A stretch of 64,000 bases of DNA. It comes from Thermoleophilia bacterium (lineage in GTDB: Bacteria > Actinomycetota > Thermoleophilia > RBG-16-64-13). The number at the start of each line of letters is the position of its first letter. Positions within the stretch are counted from its first letter, which is position 1. A program made the position numbers and the translations under genes. The stretch is taken from contig JAOAGT010000006.1 in assembly GCA_026415615.1 (NCBI GenBank), positions 51,571 through 115,570 on the forward strand, given 5' to 3'. The notes under the pieces are model-generated. The model ran no database searches and was not told the origin of the DNA. It was given only the letters and a program-made list of their open reading frames with translations. Shown here in pieces: positions 1 through 8,902 of this stretch.

Positions 1-1696
1 CTGGCTCTATGCCCACACCGGTGTCGGCAACTGTCAACACAACGTACGGTCCTGGCTTAAGAGGTGGGCGCGAGCGGCAGTAGTCTTCTGTGAGCTCGAC
101 ACGGAAAGTCCTAAGTGTAAGGCTGCCTCCGGTGGGCATGGCGTCACGGGCGTTGAGAGCAAGGTTAATGACTGCTTGTTGGAATTGAGGCTTGGAGACA
201 CGCACAGTACTTGGCTGCTGGCAGGTATCTACGGCCAGCCTGATCGTTTCGCCGAGTGTGCGGGCGAGAAGCGGGACAAGTTCAGTGAGCATCTCATTCA
301 CACAAACGAGCTCGGTTTGCACAGGGTGGTGGCGCGAGTAGACAAGCAGTTGCCTTGTGAGAGCAGCAGCTCTTTCGGCTGCCAACCGGATTTCTTCAAT
401 GTCACCGCGGATCTCGGGCGGACAGTGGACGGCGTCGGATAGAATGAGATCGGTATAGCCGATTATGGCGGTAAGAGCGTTGTTAAAATCATGCGCCACG
501 CCGCCAGCCAGCCTTCCAACCGCCTCCATCTTCTGCGCTTCTGCGAGCCGCTCCTGCAGTTTGGCCTTCTCTTCTTCGGCTCGTTTGCGGGCTGAAGCAT
601 CGTGGATCACAGCATGTATCAAGGTTTTTCCTTCCGCCTGGACCGCAGCGCTAAAAACTTCCACTGGCACGGTGGAACCGTCTGCTCGCCGGTGCACAAA
701 CTCAAAGCGCGAACTGGCTCCGCTCAAGACGTCAGCGCGCGCCTGGCGGATTACGTCCGCGCGTGCGATGTTTATGTCCGTAATCCGCAATTGTCTTAGC
801 TCTTCTCTTGACCACCCATAAAACTTGCAGGCTGCCGTGTTTGCGTCCACTATGGCATCGGTTTCCGGATCAATCAGAAGCATGGGCGCCCCGTGGGAGT
901 TGAAAAGGCTGCTGAAAAACGCCTCCCGCGCCTGGAGCGCACGGATTGTTTCCCGCTCGGCTGTTATGTCAACCATCGAAACAACGCTCTGGTGGGTATG
1001 GGGTATTAGACCCACGTGCAACATCACGTCGCGAACTTGCCCATCCTTGTTTATAAGCCTGGTTTCGTACTGGCTGGGTACGGTAGGGTCGCCCTCACGA
1101 CGTGCAAAATGGTAGCGGACCATGGTCTGTAGGCTCTCCGGCGCCACGTAACGGGTCCAGTTGGTGCCCACCAGCTCTTGCGGAGAATATCCGGTTACTC
1201 GGCCGCAGTGCCGATTTGCCATACAAATGGTGCCGTCTTCTTCCACTACTATGGTCGCGGTGCCGGTGGCTTCAAAGACCGCGCGGTAGCGGATTTCGCT
1301 TAGGTTGACCAAGTGTTGCGTTTGGTGTCGCTGACTTAGGAGTCGCCTAATTAGGCTGCTTAGGACTCTTTCGTCTAGAGGCATGGTGAGCCAGTGATCG
1401 AAGCCGGCATCCAGCCAGGGAGCGGGCGATTCCGAGGGGCTAAGGATCAAGATAATGGGGAAAAATGCCGGATCATTTTGTTTGCGTCTTACGATGTCCT
1501 GGCCCCAGTGGCGTGCAGCTAGCCCGTCCAGAATGACCAGGTCCAAGGACCCAAAATCCGGGGGTGGCTTTGGAGCTTCGGGCTGCGAACTCAGCAAGGA
1601 CACAACTTCGTAACCCCATGCGGCTACCTGGCGAAGCAGCTGCTGATGGGTGTGCTGGTCTGAAACGGAAACTCCTATAAGCGGACGTCGGGCCAT
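1..1696 (-). CDS. PAS hybrid sensor histidine kinase (3' end outside window)
   Basis: Reading frame open from an ATG at 1696 to the left window edge, about 565 codons. The first ~110 residues resemble a receiver domain (DLVILDG), followed by two PAS domains (VFEATGTATIVVEEDGT; LFNSHGAPMLLIDPET), a dimerisation/phosphoacceptor box (GGVAHDFNNALTAIIGYTDL, with the His) and the start of the HATPase domain (NLALNARDAMP, DTGVGIE), where the window ends. It is collinear with and clearly paralogous to the next gene upstream (1715-4198), with a stop-to-start gap of only 18 bases, so the pair arose by tandem duplication and is probably cotranscribed with the KaiC-like gene. I see no strong ribosome binding site; translational coupling is likely. 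A C-terminal receiver, as in the paralog, would lie outside the window. Confidence 0.9.
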   Translation of the reverse strand, partial: MARRPLIGVSVSDQHTHQQLLRQVAAWGYEVVSLLSSQPEAPKPPPDFGSLDLVILDGLAARHWGQDIVRRKQNDPAFFPIILILSPSESPAPWLDAGFDHWLTMPLDERVLSSLIRRLLSQRHQTQHLVNLSEIRYRAVFEATGTATIVVEEDGTICMANRHCGRVTGYSPQELVGTNWTRYVAPESLQTMVRYHFARREGDPTVPSQYETRLINKDGQVRDVMLHVGLIPHTHQSVVSMVDITAERETIRALQAREAFFSSLFNSHGAPMLLIDPETDAIVDANTAACKFYGWSREELRQLRITDINIARADVIRQARADVLSGASSRFEFVHRRADGSTVPVEVFSAAVQAEGKTLIHAVIHDASARKRAEEEKAKLQERLAEAQKMEAVGRLAGGVAHDFNNALTAIIGYTDLILSDAVHCPPEIRGDIEEIRLAAERAAALTRQLLVYSRHHPVQTELVCVNEMLTELVPLLARTLGETIRLAVDTCQQPSTVRVSKPQFQQAVINLALNARDAMPTGGSLTLRTFRVELTEDYCRSRPPLKPGPYVVLTVADTGVGIEP

Positions 1697-1714
1697 GGAG
1701 TTTGTTGGTTTGTC

Positions 1715-4198
1715 CTAGTGGAGCATGGGCGGCTGTTGGTCTAACACTCGGCGCACGGTTTCGGCTAACGTCTGCGGGGTGAAAGGCTTTTCAAGGAAAT
1801 TTGTTCCTGGATCAAGCCGGCCCCCGTGGACAATTGCGTTTCGGGTATATCCGGACATATAGATAACTCTAGCCTGAGGACAAAATGATGCAAGCGCTTG
1901 CACAAGCTCGTTGCCCAGCATGCCTCCGGGAAGGATTATGTCGGTGAGGACGAGATCGGGCGGCGGCACGGTGGCGCGTGCCGCCGCCACAGCTTCTGCC
2001 CCCGTCCCTACGGCAAGGACCTTATAGCCAAGTTCGGTTAGTACCCGGGCGGCAAGCTCTCTCAAATTGGGGTCATCTTCGACCAGCAGGATGCTCTCGT
2101 GGCCACCTAGGGCAGTAGCTTGAAGGGGACCATCTGCGGCGGGCGCGCCGGCAGCAAGCGGGAGGATTGTCGCGCCCACTGGGGGTGGGGCAATCCCAGG
2201 CGCTGCAGCGCCGGACGACGCAGCGCCGGACGACGCGGCGCCGGACGATGCAGCAGTGGAGGATGGCTTTTCCGCGCTAGATGCGCTCGCAGTGTTGTCC
2301 GGCGCGCCCGCCGCCGGTAGGTAAATCTTGAACGTGGTCCCGCGTCCGACTTCGCTATACACAAAAATGACCCCGCCACTCTGGCGGACAATCCCGTATA
2401 CGGTGGATAGTCCCAGCCCGGAGCCTTGCCCCGGCGGTTTCGTGGTGAAAAACGGTTCAAATATGTGAGACATGGTTTGAGCATCCATGCCCACGCCTGT
2501 GTCTGACACGGAGAGCATCACGTGTGGGCCTGGCTTGGCTCCAGGGTGAAACCGGCAATATGCCTCGCTAAGCTCGACATTGGTCGTCTCGATGACAAGT
2601 CGGCCTCCGGCGGGCATGGCGTCGCGGGCGTTTAAGGCGAGATTCAAGAGAACACGCTCAAACTGGTGCACGTCGACCTCAACGGGAGCAAGATCAGAAG
2701 CCAGAACGACCAGCAGCTCGATAGTCTCGCCCAACGTACGTCTGAGAAATGACTCCATTTGCTGAACCACCGCGTTTAGCGAGGTGAGCTCGGGTCTAAG
2801 TGTTTGTCGCCTCGAGAAGGCCAGAATCTGGCGGGTGAGCGAAGCCCCGCGTTCGGCGGCGGTCTTTATCTCGGTTACGTCTTCCCGCACCGGAGCTGGG
2901 CAACGGTTTTCGTCTGCCAGGATCAGGTCGCAGTACCCAAGGATGGTGGTAAGGAGGTTGTTAAAGTCATGGGCGATGCCGCCAGCCAGCTGACCAATGG
3001 CCTCCATTTTTTCTAGTTGCGCGATGCGACTTTGGAGTTCTGCGCGTTCCCGCTCAGCTGCCTTCCGGTCAGTAATGTCGTGAACGATCGCGTAGATCAC
3101 AGGGTCACGTCCGGGTACCGAAATACCGGCGCTAAACACCTCTACGTCAATCTGCGAGCCATCCGCTCGCCGATGGGTAAATTCAAATCGTGACTGCTCG
3201 CCAGCCAAAACCCTTTTGCGTGCCTCCTGGATTTGGTCTGGTGGTGCGGCGTTGATTTGATCTATGGTCATTCGCCTGAGCTCGTCACGCGACCACCCGT
3301 ACAGGCGCGCTGCCGCCTCATTGGCGTCGAGGATTTGGCCGGTTGACGGGTCGATGAGAAGTTTTGCCGCGGAGTGGCCTTCGAAAAGACGCTTAAAAAA
3401 GAGCTCACTGGCTTTAACAGCGGCAACAGCCTGGTGTTCCTCAGTAACGTCCAGGATAGAAACAACCAGCTGGCCAGTCTCCTGAATGAAGCCAACCGTG
3501 ACCGCTGCTTGTCTCAACTCACCGTCTTTGCGAACAAAGTGAACGTTGTAGCGCCGGGGTTCGGCTGGAAGGCTTGCAGAGCTGCGTTCTTGGTAATACG
3601 TCGAAGCCAAGTCGAGCAGTGTTTCCAAACTCTCGGGGGCAACATACCGGGTCCATTTGGTGCCCATCAGCTCAGCGGGGGTATATCCGGTCACCCGCAG
3701 ACACTCTTGGTTGCCCAAGCTTATAGTTCCGTCGGGCTCCACCAGCAGGGTTGCAGTTCCGGTAGCCTCGAAAACAGCCTCGTACTTTGCTTCGGTTGCC
3801 CGCGCAAGACGTTCGCTCTGTTCCTTCTGACGAAGAAGTAAGGCGACAATGGTTCGCAGGAGAGCCTTGTTGAAGGGCAACCGCAGGCAGTAGTCAAAGC
3901 CAGCGTCCAACCACGGTTCTACGGGATCGTGCCGTCCAAGAGCGACCAAGGCAGGGAGAAAAGTAGACAGTTTGCGCTTGTACTCGAGAATCTGTGGGCC
4001 GAGCACACGCGCGGCGCGCGTGTCGAGGATGACTAGGTCAGCTTTGCCAAGGTCTGTGTCCTTGTCGAGCGCGGTCACAGTGTAGCCGAGGCCCGCCAGG
4101 TAGTCTTCCAGGAGATGCTGATCCACCGGGTCGTACAAAGCGATTCCAATCGTCGCAGAAGGGGGTCCTTGCGGGGTGGCTTGTCTCTGGTAGGTCAT
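1715..4198 (-). CDS. Hybrid sensor histidine kinase: receiver-like, PAS, PAS, HisKA, HATPase, receiver
   Basis: About 827 residues from the ATG at 4198, which has GGGAG eight bases upstream; a TTG at 4213 is the alternative start. N-terminal receiver-like domain (~8-105), PAS1 (~135-245), PAS2 (~262-375), HisKA with phosphoacceptor His in AGGIAHDFNNLLTTILGY, HATPase with N box (NLALNARDAMPAGG), G1 (DTGVGMD), F box (FEPFFTTK) and G2 (GSGLGLSTVYG), and a C-terminal receiver (ILLVEDDPNLRE, DLVLTDIILP, FLEKPF). Between HATPase and receiver lies a low-complexity Ala/Ser/Gly/Pro linker with three tandem SGAAS units. No membrane segment is visible, so it is a cytoplasmic sensor. It starts 14-30 bases after the KaiC-like gene and likely shares its transcript. 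Output partner unknown. Confidence 0.93.
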   Translation of the reverse strand: MTYQRQATPQGPPSATIGIALYDPVDQHLLEDYLAGLGYTVTALDKDTDLGKADLVILDTRAARVLGPQILEYKRKLSTFLPALVALGRHDPVEPWLDAGFDYCLRLPFNKALLRTIVALLLRQKEQSERLARATEAKYEAVFEATGTATLLVEPDGTISLGNQECLRVTGYTPAELMGTKWTRYVAPESLETLLDLASTYYQERSSASLPAEPRRYNVHFVRKDGELRQAAVTVGFIQETGQLVVSILDVTEEHQAVAAVKASELFFKRLFEGHSAAKLLIDPSTGQILDANEAAARLYGWSRDELRRMTIDQINAAPPDQIQEARKRVLAGEQSRFEFTHRRADGSQIDVEVFSAGISVPGRDPVIYAIVHDITDRKAAERERAELQSRIAQLEKMEAIGQLAGGIAHDFNNLLTTILGYCDLILADENRCPAPVREDVTEIKTAAERGASLTRQILAFSRRQTLRPELTSLNAVVQQMESFLRRTLGETIELLVVLASDLAPVEVDVHQFERVLLNLALNARDAMPAGGRLVIETTNVELSEAYCRFHPGAKPGPHVMLSVSDTGVGMDAQTMSHIFEPFFTTKPPGQGSGLGLSTVYGIVRQSGGVIFVYSEVGRGTTFKIYLPAAGAPDNTASASSAEKPSSTAASSGAASSGAASSGAAAPGIAPPPVGATILPLAAGAPAADGPLQATALGGHESILLVEDDPNLRELAARVLTELGYKVLAVGTGAEAVAAARATVPPPDLVLTDIILPGGMLGNELVQALASFCPQARVIYMSGYTRNAIVHGGRLDPGTNFLEKPFTPQTLAETVRRVLDQQPPMLH

Positions 4199-4227
4199 GC
4201 GCCTATCTCCCAAGAAGCGAACTAAGC

Positions 4228-5709
4228 CTAGTCAGCGGCTGCCGGCGGTTTGTCGAGCAGCTCTCCTCGCGGCAATCCCTGAAGCAACCCGGTCAGCCCC
4301 AAGAGCTGCTCTCCCACGACCAGGCCGTTTGGCGTAAACCGAAGTTCACAGATTTCTGGTTCGTAGTCACCGACACGTTTCTTAAGGCAACTTACCACTC
4401 TCAGAATCCGCCCCTGGTACTCCGCGAAGCGAAGCAAGAGAATGTTGTCGGCAACATAGCTCACGCCAAATTCGGTCACCTGAACATCACCAGTGACTCT
4501 TTCCTGTTCGTTAACTATCAACAAGTTCGCCTGCTCGGAGTGAATAAGGTTGATGATGTTCTGCATATGGGCGATCAGGTTACCAAAAGGTTCCATGGCA
4601 AGTGAATATCCGCGCAGGCTATCGAGCAAGACAAGGGTTATACCTTTTCCCCTGACATCCTCGCGGAGCATGGCCAGGAACTCCTCGGGATACCTCTCAA
4701 GGGGATTGAATTCCCTGGTGACAATTGCTCCGCTTTCGAGGCAACTCTTGAGAGGGATAGAGAGCTGTTCGCACCGGGCTACCATCGAAGCGGGCGCTTC
4801 CTCAAAGGTGTAAATGGCGCCTTTGAGGCCCTGGGCAGCTCCTGAGACAAGGTACTGGAGAGCCAAGGTGGTTTTTCCAACTCCAGCCGGACCAGAGATT
4901 AGAGTACAACCGCCAGCCGGAATCCCTCCTTTTAACAGGCGGTCAAGTCCTGGGATGCCCGAGGTTATCAGGCGCTGCTCAAATGACGGCATCCCCAGTT
5001 TTTCAGTATGGTGTGGCCAGGCAATGATTCCTTGGGGAGTGATCCGGAACGGATGACGCCCGGCCATGAAAGACGAGCCGCGCAATTTGGCGACCTCAAT
5101 GGTCCTAATCTCAGCCACGCGGCTTGCGGAAAGCTCGTAGTGCAGCTTGATCACGCCGTCGACAGCCAAAGCAAGAGCATTGTCGTGCTCAAGCATGAGC
5201 GGCTCAAAAAGTAGAAGAGACACGCACGGAAGTTCAGACAGTCGGTCAACGAGCGCTTGGATCTGCAGACGGTACTGGTACTCATCCACAGACAGGTAGC
5301 GAAGAAAGGTGGCTGAGTCAAGAACAAGCCGTTCAGGTTGGAAAGAGGAGATGGCCTCGTGCACTCTCTGCCACAAGGGAGCCTGCTCCACTTCTGCAGG
5401 GGCAAACACCGTGTATTCGCCGCTAAGTCGCCCCGCAACCAGTTCGCTGCCGAAATCCAAGATGCGGACTTCGGTAAGATCCCAGCCAAATAGAGCCCCT
5501 AAACGTCTAAGAGCAGACTCGGATTCGCCGAAGGTAAGGTACAAGCAGCGCTTGCCGCGTTTGCTGCAGGCGGCCATGAACTGAAGCGACAGAATGGTCT
5601 TGCCTGTTCCTGGTCCGCCGACAAGCAAGTAGCTGGAACCTTCCTGAAAACCGCCAGCCAGGATTTCATCCAATCCGGGGATTCCGGTTTGCACTCGGTC
5701 TTCGCGCAT
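4228..5709 (-). CDS. KaiC-like double-domain RecA-type ATPase
   Basis: 493 residues with two KaiC/RadA-like ATPase domains. Domain 1 has GIPGLDEILAGGF and Walker A GGPGTGKT (31-38); domain 2 has GIPGLDRLLKGGIPAGG and Walker A GPAGVGKT (~272-279). Walker B-like strands are RLVLDS and LVLLDS. Length matches the KaiC family (~500 aa), but no kaiA/kaiB is present, so a clock role should not be assumed. The ATG follows a strong GGGAGGGGG. It heads an apparent operon with two hybrid histidine kinases, a pairing known in non-cyanobacterial KaiC-like systems, suggesting a signalling ATPase that feeds phosphorelay proteins. Transcribed divergently from the OYE gene. Confidence 0.9.
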   Translation of the reverse strand: MREDRVQTGIPGLDEILAGGFQEGSSYLLVGGPGTGKTILSLQFMAACSKRGKRCLYLTFGESESALRRLGALFGWDLTEVRILDFGSELVAGRLSGEYTVFAPAEVEQAPLWQRVHEAISSFQPERLVLDSATFLRYLSVDEYQYRLQIQALVDRLSELPCVSLLLFEPLMLEHDNALALAVDGVIKLHYELSASRVAEIRTIEVAKLRGSSFMAGRHPFRITPQGIIAWPHHTEKLGMPSFEQRLITSGIPGLDRLLKGGIPAGGCTLISGPAGVGKTTLALQYLVSGAAQGLKGAIYTFEEAPASMVARCEQLSIPLKSCLESGAIVTREFNPLERYPEEFLAMLREDVRGKGITLVLLDSLRGYSLAMEPFGNLIAHMQNIINLIHSEQANLLIVNEQERVTGDVQVTEFGVSYVADNILLLRFAEYQGRILRVVSCLKKRVGDYEPEICELRFTPNGLVVGEQLLGLTGLLQGLPRGELLDKPPAAAD

Positions 5710-5780
5710 CGCCCCCTCCCGCGACCACGAGTGTCGATGGTGATTGTCATCATTCTACTCTCAAAGAGTCGGGGCTATCG

Positions 5781-5811
5781 GGGGGCGGCGCAGAGACTCT
5801 GCGCCGCCCCC
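5781..5811. promoter_or_regulatory. Perfect GC-rich hairpin in a divergent intergenic region
   Basis: A 15-base arm starting GGGGGCGGCG pairs exactly with the arm at 5797-5811 around one central A. It looks like the terminators used elsewhere in this window, yet lies between two divergent genes, 76 bases before the OYE start. Attenuator, insulator or the end of an unrecognised short transcript are all possible. Confidence 0.6.
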
Positions 5812-5886
5812 GCCTTTCCTGATACCATCGCACAAACTTGTTGCTCAAACATGGTGGGAAGGTCTTCGGCTGCGGAAGGGAGTGAT

Positions 5887-7881
5887 ATGGGTTCTCGTTA
5901 CGAGCATGTTTTTGCGCCGCTTAGGATCCGGGGGGTGGATTTTCGCAACCGTATAGAGCTTGCTCCACCCTCGCCCAATTTGGCGTCCAAGGAAGGCTGG
6001 GTAACAACCGAGTTTGTTGAGTTCTTCCGCTCATTTGCCAGGGGCGGGGCGGCTGTTCTTCACGTGGGAAACAGCGTAATAGACATCAAAGAGTCTAACG
6101 ACGAGGAGCGTCAGCTTGACCTAAGCAGTGATGACTGCATTCTTCCGCTAAGTCGCTTTGCGGAGATGTGCCACGGTTACGGCGCGCTTGCTTCGTTGGA
6201 GATCAACCATGGCGGCAAGGATTCCCATGTGGATAAGATCGGTCGGCGGCCGTACAGTGCCTCGTCTCTGATTCCCAGCATAGAGAAGTACCGGGCGGCG
6301 CTTGCCGGGCGGGAACCGGTAGCCACCATCGAGATGGACCAGGACAAGATCCGCGAAACGATCGAGAAATATGCTCAGGCCGCTTATCGGTGCAAGCGCG
6401 CTGGTTTTAAGATGTGCATGATTCACGGGGGGCACGGAAATCTCATCTCTCAGTTTGCCAGCTCGCTTTATAACAAGCGCACTGATGAGTGGGGCGGCTC
6501 CTTGGAAAACCGGGCACGCTTTGCCATTGAAGTGCTAGACCGCACTCGCGAGCTCTGCGGCGAGGACTTCGTAATCGAATTTCGCATCTCGGCTGACGAG
6601 ATCCATCCCGAGGGCATGCACTTTGAAGAGACCCTCCAATTTATCGAGCTCATCAAAGACAAGATCGACATTCTGCATGTTTCGGCCGGGCTGCATGGCG
6701 AGTTTGAGTACATGAAGTACTGGTGGCAGAACTATCTAATGGAGCGAGAGTACAACGTTCACTGGGCGGAGAAAATTAAGAAAGCCTTTCCTGATCTTAT
6801 TGTCTGTACAGTAGGCTCGATCATGAACCTGGCCCGGGCAGACGAGATCATTGCCTCAGGGAAGGCAGACATGGTAGCCATGTGCCGGCCGCTGCTCGCG
6901 GATCCGGAAATGCCGCGCAAGTACGCGCTTGGCCGCGAGGAGGATCACCGGCCGTGTCTTCGTTGCCAGTATTGTGGTTATCGTCTGGTTATCCCGGCCG
7001 TGATTAATTGCGCCGTCAACCCCTACTTGGGTAATGAAATGGAGTTTCCGGAAGGCAAGGTCAAGAAAGCAGAAGTCAAAAAGAAGGTTGCTGTGGTAGG
7101 GGGAGGACCTGCTGGCTTGCAGGCAATGCTGACCTTGTGTGACCGCGGGCACGATGTCACCCTCTACGAGAAAACCGACCGGCTAGGCGGACAGCTTTAC
7201 TGGGCTTCGGCTCTTCCTTTTAAGCAGGACTTGCGAGACTACTACCACTACCTGCTGCGCCAGGCTAAGAAGGCTCCGGCTCGTATCCTGCTTGGGGTAG
7301 AGGCCACAAGGGAGATTCTGGAGCAAGAGGGATACGAGGCTTTGATCATTGCCGTTGGCTCGGAGCCCGTGGTACCGCCTGTCCCCGGGGTCGAGAAGCC
7401 ACACGTACACTGGGCCCCAGAGGCCGACGCTGGTGTCATTGAGGTCGGGGCAAAAACAGTGGTTGTGGGCGCGGGTGCCGTGGGGGTTGAGTCGGCGATT
7501 GGTCTAAAGCAAGCGGGACACGACGTGCGGGTTATCGAAATGGAGTCCGATTTTGGCAAGCTAAGGGCAGGGGCTGGGGCAGTGGCGATGGATTTGCTGC
7601 GGCTTGTCAGAGAGCTGGACATACCCATCCATCTCAGCACCAAGCTCGAGGAGGTTACTGACAGCACTGTGGTGTGCTTGGATCTCAAGACTGGCGAAAA
7701 GGTGGAATACCCGGCTGACACCGTGCTCTTGGCCACAGGCAATGCCCCGCGCTGGGCGGTTGCGGATGAGCTTCGGCGGGCAGCGCCAGAGACTGAGGTC
7801 TACGTAGTTGGCGATGCTGTTCAGGCGAGCAATATAGCCTGGGCGGTTATGTCAGGGTTTAAAGCGGCAGCCTACATCTAG
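5887..7881 (+). CDS. Old Yellow Enzyme-type NADH:flavin oxidoreductase with FAD/NAD(P) domain (2,4-dienoyl-CoA reductase-like)
   Basis: 664 residues from the ATG at 5887 (AAGGGA upstream); the frame is open further 5' but that part has no family-like content. N-terminal TIM-barrel (FAPLRIRGVDFRNRIELAPP), [4Fe-4S]-type cysteines (CLRCQYCGY...CAVNP), then an FAD Rossmann motif (VAVVGGGPAGLQA) and an NAD(P) motif (VVVGAGAVGVESAIG). This is the 2,4-dienoyl-CoA reductase/trimethylamine dehydrogenase-like architecture: hydride passes from NAD(P)H through FAD and Fe-S to FMN and reduces an activated C=C bond. The substrate cannot be read from sequence. Monocistronic between a divergent KaiC-like gene and a convergent SDR. 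Confidence 0.9.
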   Translation: MGSRYEHVFAPLRIRGVDFRNRIELAPPSPNLASKEGWVTTEFVEFFRSFARGGAAVLHVGNSVIDIKESNDEERQLDLSSDDCILPLSRFAEMCHGYGALASLEINHGGKDSHVDKIGRRPYSASSLIPSIEKYRAALAGREPVATIEMDQDKIRETIEKYAQAAYRCKRAGFKMCMIHGGHGNLISQFASSLYNKRTDEWGGSLENRARFAIEVLDRTRELCGEDFVIEFRISADEIHPEGMHFEETLQFIELIKDKIDILHVSAGLHGEFEYMKYWWQNYLMEREYNVHWAEKIKKAFPDLIVCTVGSIMNLARADEIIASGKADMVAMCRPLLADPEMPRKYALGREEDHRPCLRCQYCGYRLVIPAVINCAVNPYLGNEMEFPEGKVKKAEVKKKVAVVGGGPAGLQAMLTLCDRGHDVTLYEKTDRLGGQLYWASALPFKQDLRDYYHYLLRQAKKAPARILLGVEATREILEQEGYEALIIAVGSEPVVPPVPGVEKPHVHWAPEADAGVIEVGAKTVVVGAGAVGVESAIGLKQAGHDVRVIEMESDFGKLRAGAGAVAMDLLRLVRELDIPIHLSTKLEEVTDSTVVCLDLKTGEKVEYPADTVLLATGNAPRWAVADELRRAAPETEVYVVGDAVQASNIAWAVMSGFKAAAYI

Positions 7882-7899
7882 CGTCTCGCTTTGAAGCTC

Positions 7900-7934
7900 G
7901 GGCGGCGGAGGGGTCATTGACCCCTCCGCCGCCC
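7900..7934. terminator. Bidirectional hairpin terminator between convergent genes
   Basis: Perfect palindrome with 17-base arms (GGGCGGCGGAGGGGTCA and its complement) around a single T, 18 bases after the OYE stop and about 90 bases beyond the SDR stop. It lacks a long T tract, as do the other hairpins here. Confidence 0.75.
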
Positions 7935-8023
7935 AGCGCGAGCATCTCCCCACACTGATATCCTCCTGGCGAAAGGTCTCTCGGGCGCAGATCTTTGTGG
8001 CGAAAGGCCATTCCCAGCGGCGG

Positions 8024-8785
8024 TTACCGCGGCGGGATGTACGGCGAGATCACAATCACCTGACCTCTAATTAGCCTCGACACGTCTGACACCAAGAAAG
8101 CTACGGCGTGCGCAATATCGTCAGGAGTAACGGTTTTCCCAAGAGCGGCGAGCCGGACCACATCCTCAGCCATGGCGGGGCTGGTCTTGTGAAAGTTAGT
8201 GTTGCCTGGGCCGGGAGCGATGATGTTGATGTTGATTCCCTGGTCGCCAAGTTCGTTTTGGAGGCTCTTGCTCATCTGACTAAGGCCCGCCTTGGCTGCT
8301 ATGTAGGGGCCAACGCCGAACAGCCCCTGGTCGGTGTGAGCGCAGTGCGAGGAGAAGTTAACGATCTTGCCGTACTGCTGCTTGATCATATGAGGAAGAA
8401 CGGCGCGCATGAAGGCCATGGTTCCCTTGAGGTTAAGATCTATATCAAAATCCCACTGCTCCTTCTTAGACTCCACAAAGGGAACCGCGCCGGCAGAAGC
8501 GCCCGCTGTATTGCACAAGATGTCAATGCGCCCAAACTCTCTCACGGCTAGATCAACAGCAGCTTGGATTTCCTCCATGTTACGGATATCAACCTTGGCC
8601 GCCAGAGCGCGGCGCCCCAAAGCGGTGACCTCATCGGCGGTTCTTTGCGCCCCCTCGAAATCTTTGTCCACGCTCATGATGTGGCAGCCCTCTTTGGCGA
8701 GGTAAAGGGCGACTCCCCGCCCAAACCCCACCTCGCTGGCGGTACCGGTCACAATGGCGATCTTGTCCTTGAGTCCTAGCTCCAT
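8024..8785 (-). CDS. Short-chain dehydrogenase/reductase (SDR)
   Basis: 253 residues from the ATG at 8785, preceded by AAAGGAG at good spacing; the longer frame to 8827 adds residues unlike an SDR. Cofactor-binding segment IVTGTASEVGFGRG is a slightly unusual form of the TGxxxGxG motif, followed by the acidic VDKD after beta-2. NTAGASAG, catalytic Ser in NFSSHCAH and YIAAK (Tyr-x3-Lys) are present. NAD(P)-dependent oxidation or reduction of an alcohol/ketone; substrate unknown. It lies 117 bases downstream of an IclR-type regulator on the same strand and probably belongs to that regulator's transcript. Confidence 0.9.
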   Translation of the reverse strand: MELGLKDKIAIVTGTASEVGFGRGVALYLAKEGCHIMSVDKDFEGAQRTADEVTALGRRALAAKVDIRNMEEIQAAVDLAVREFGRIDILCNTAGASAGAVPFVESKKEQWDFDIDLNLKGTMAFMRAVLPHMIKQQYGKIVNFSSHCAHTDQGLFGVGPYIAAKAGLSQMSKSLQNELGDQGININIIAPGPGNTNFHKTSPAMAEDVVRLAALGKTVTPDDIAHAVAFLVSDVSRLIRGQVIVISPYIPPR

Positions 8786-8902
8786 GTGGTGGCTCCTTTC
8801 GTTGGGTCCGACTCTTGCGACTCTCACAAACCTTCACGGCTTCTGCAAGCGTTTGCACCTTATGAGTTTCTATTCCAGCAAGTGTTTGCACGCTATGAGT
8901 CT

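Noticed and set aside
4228..5709. Circadian clock operon
   Set aside because: KaiC-like proteins without KaiA/KaiB are widespread; nothing here supports clock function.
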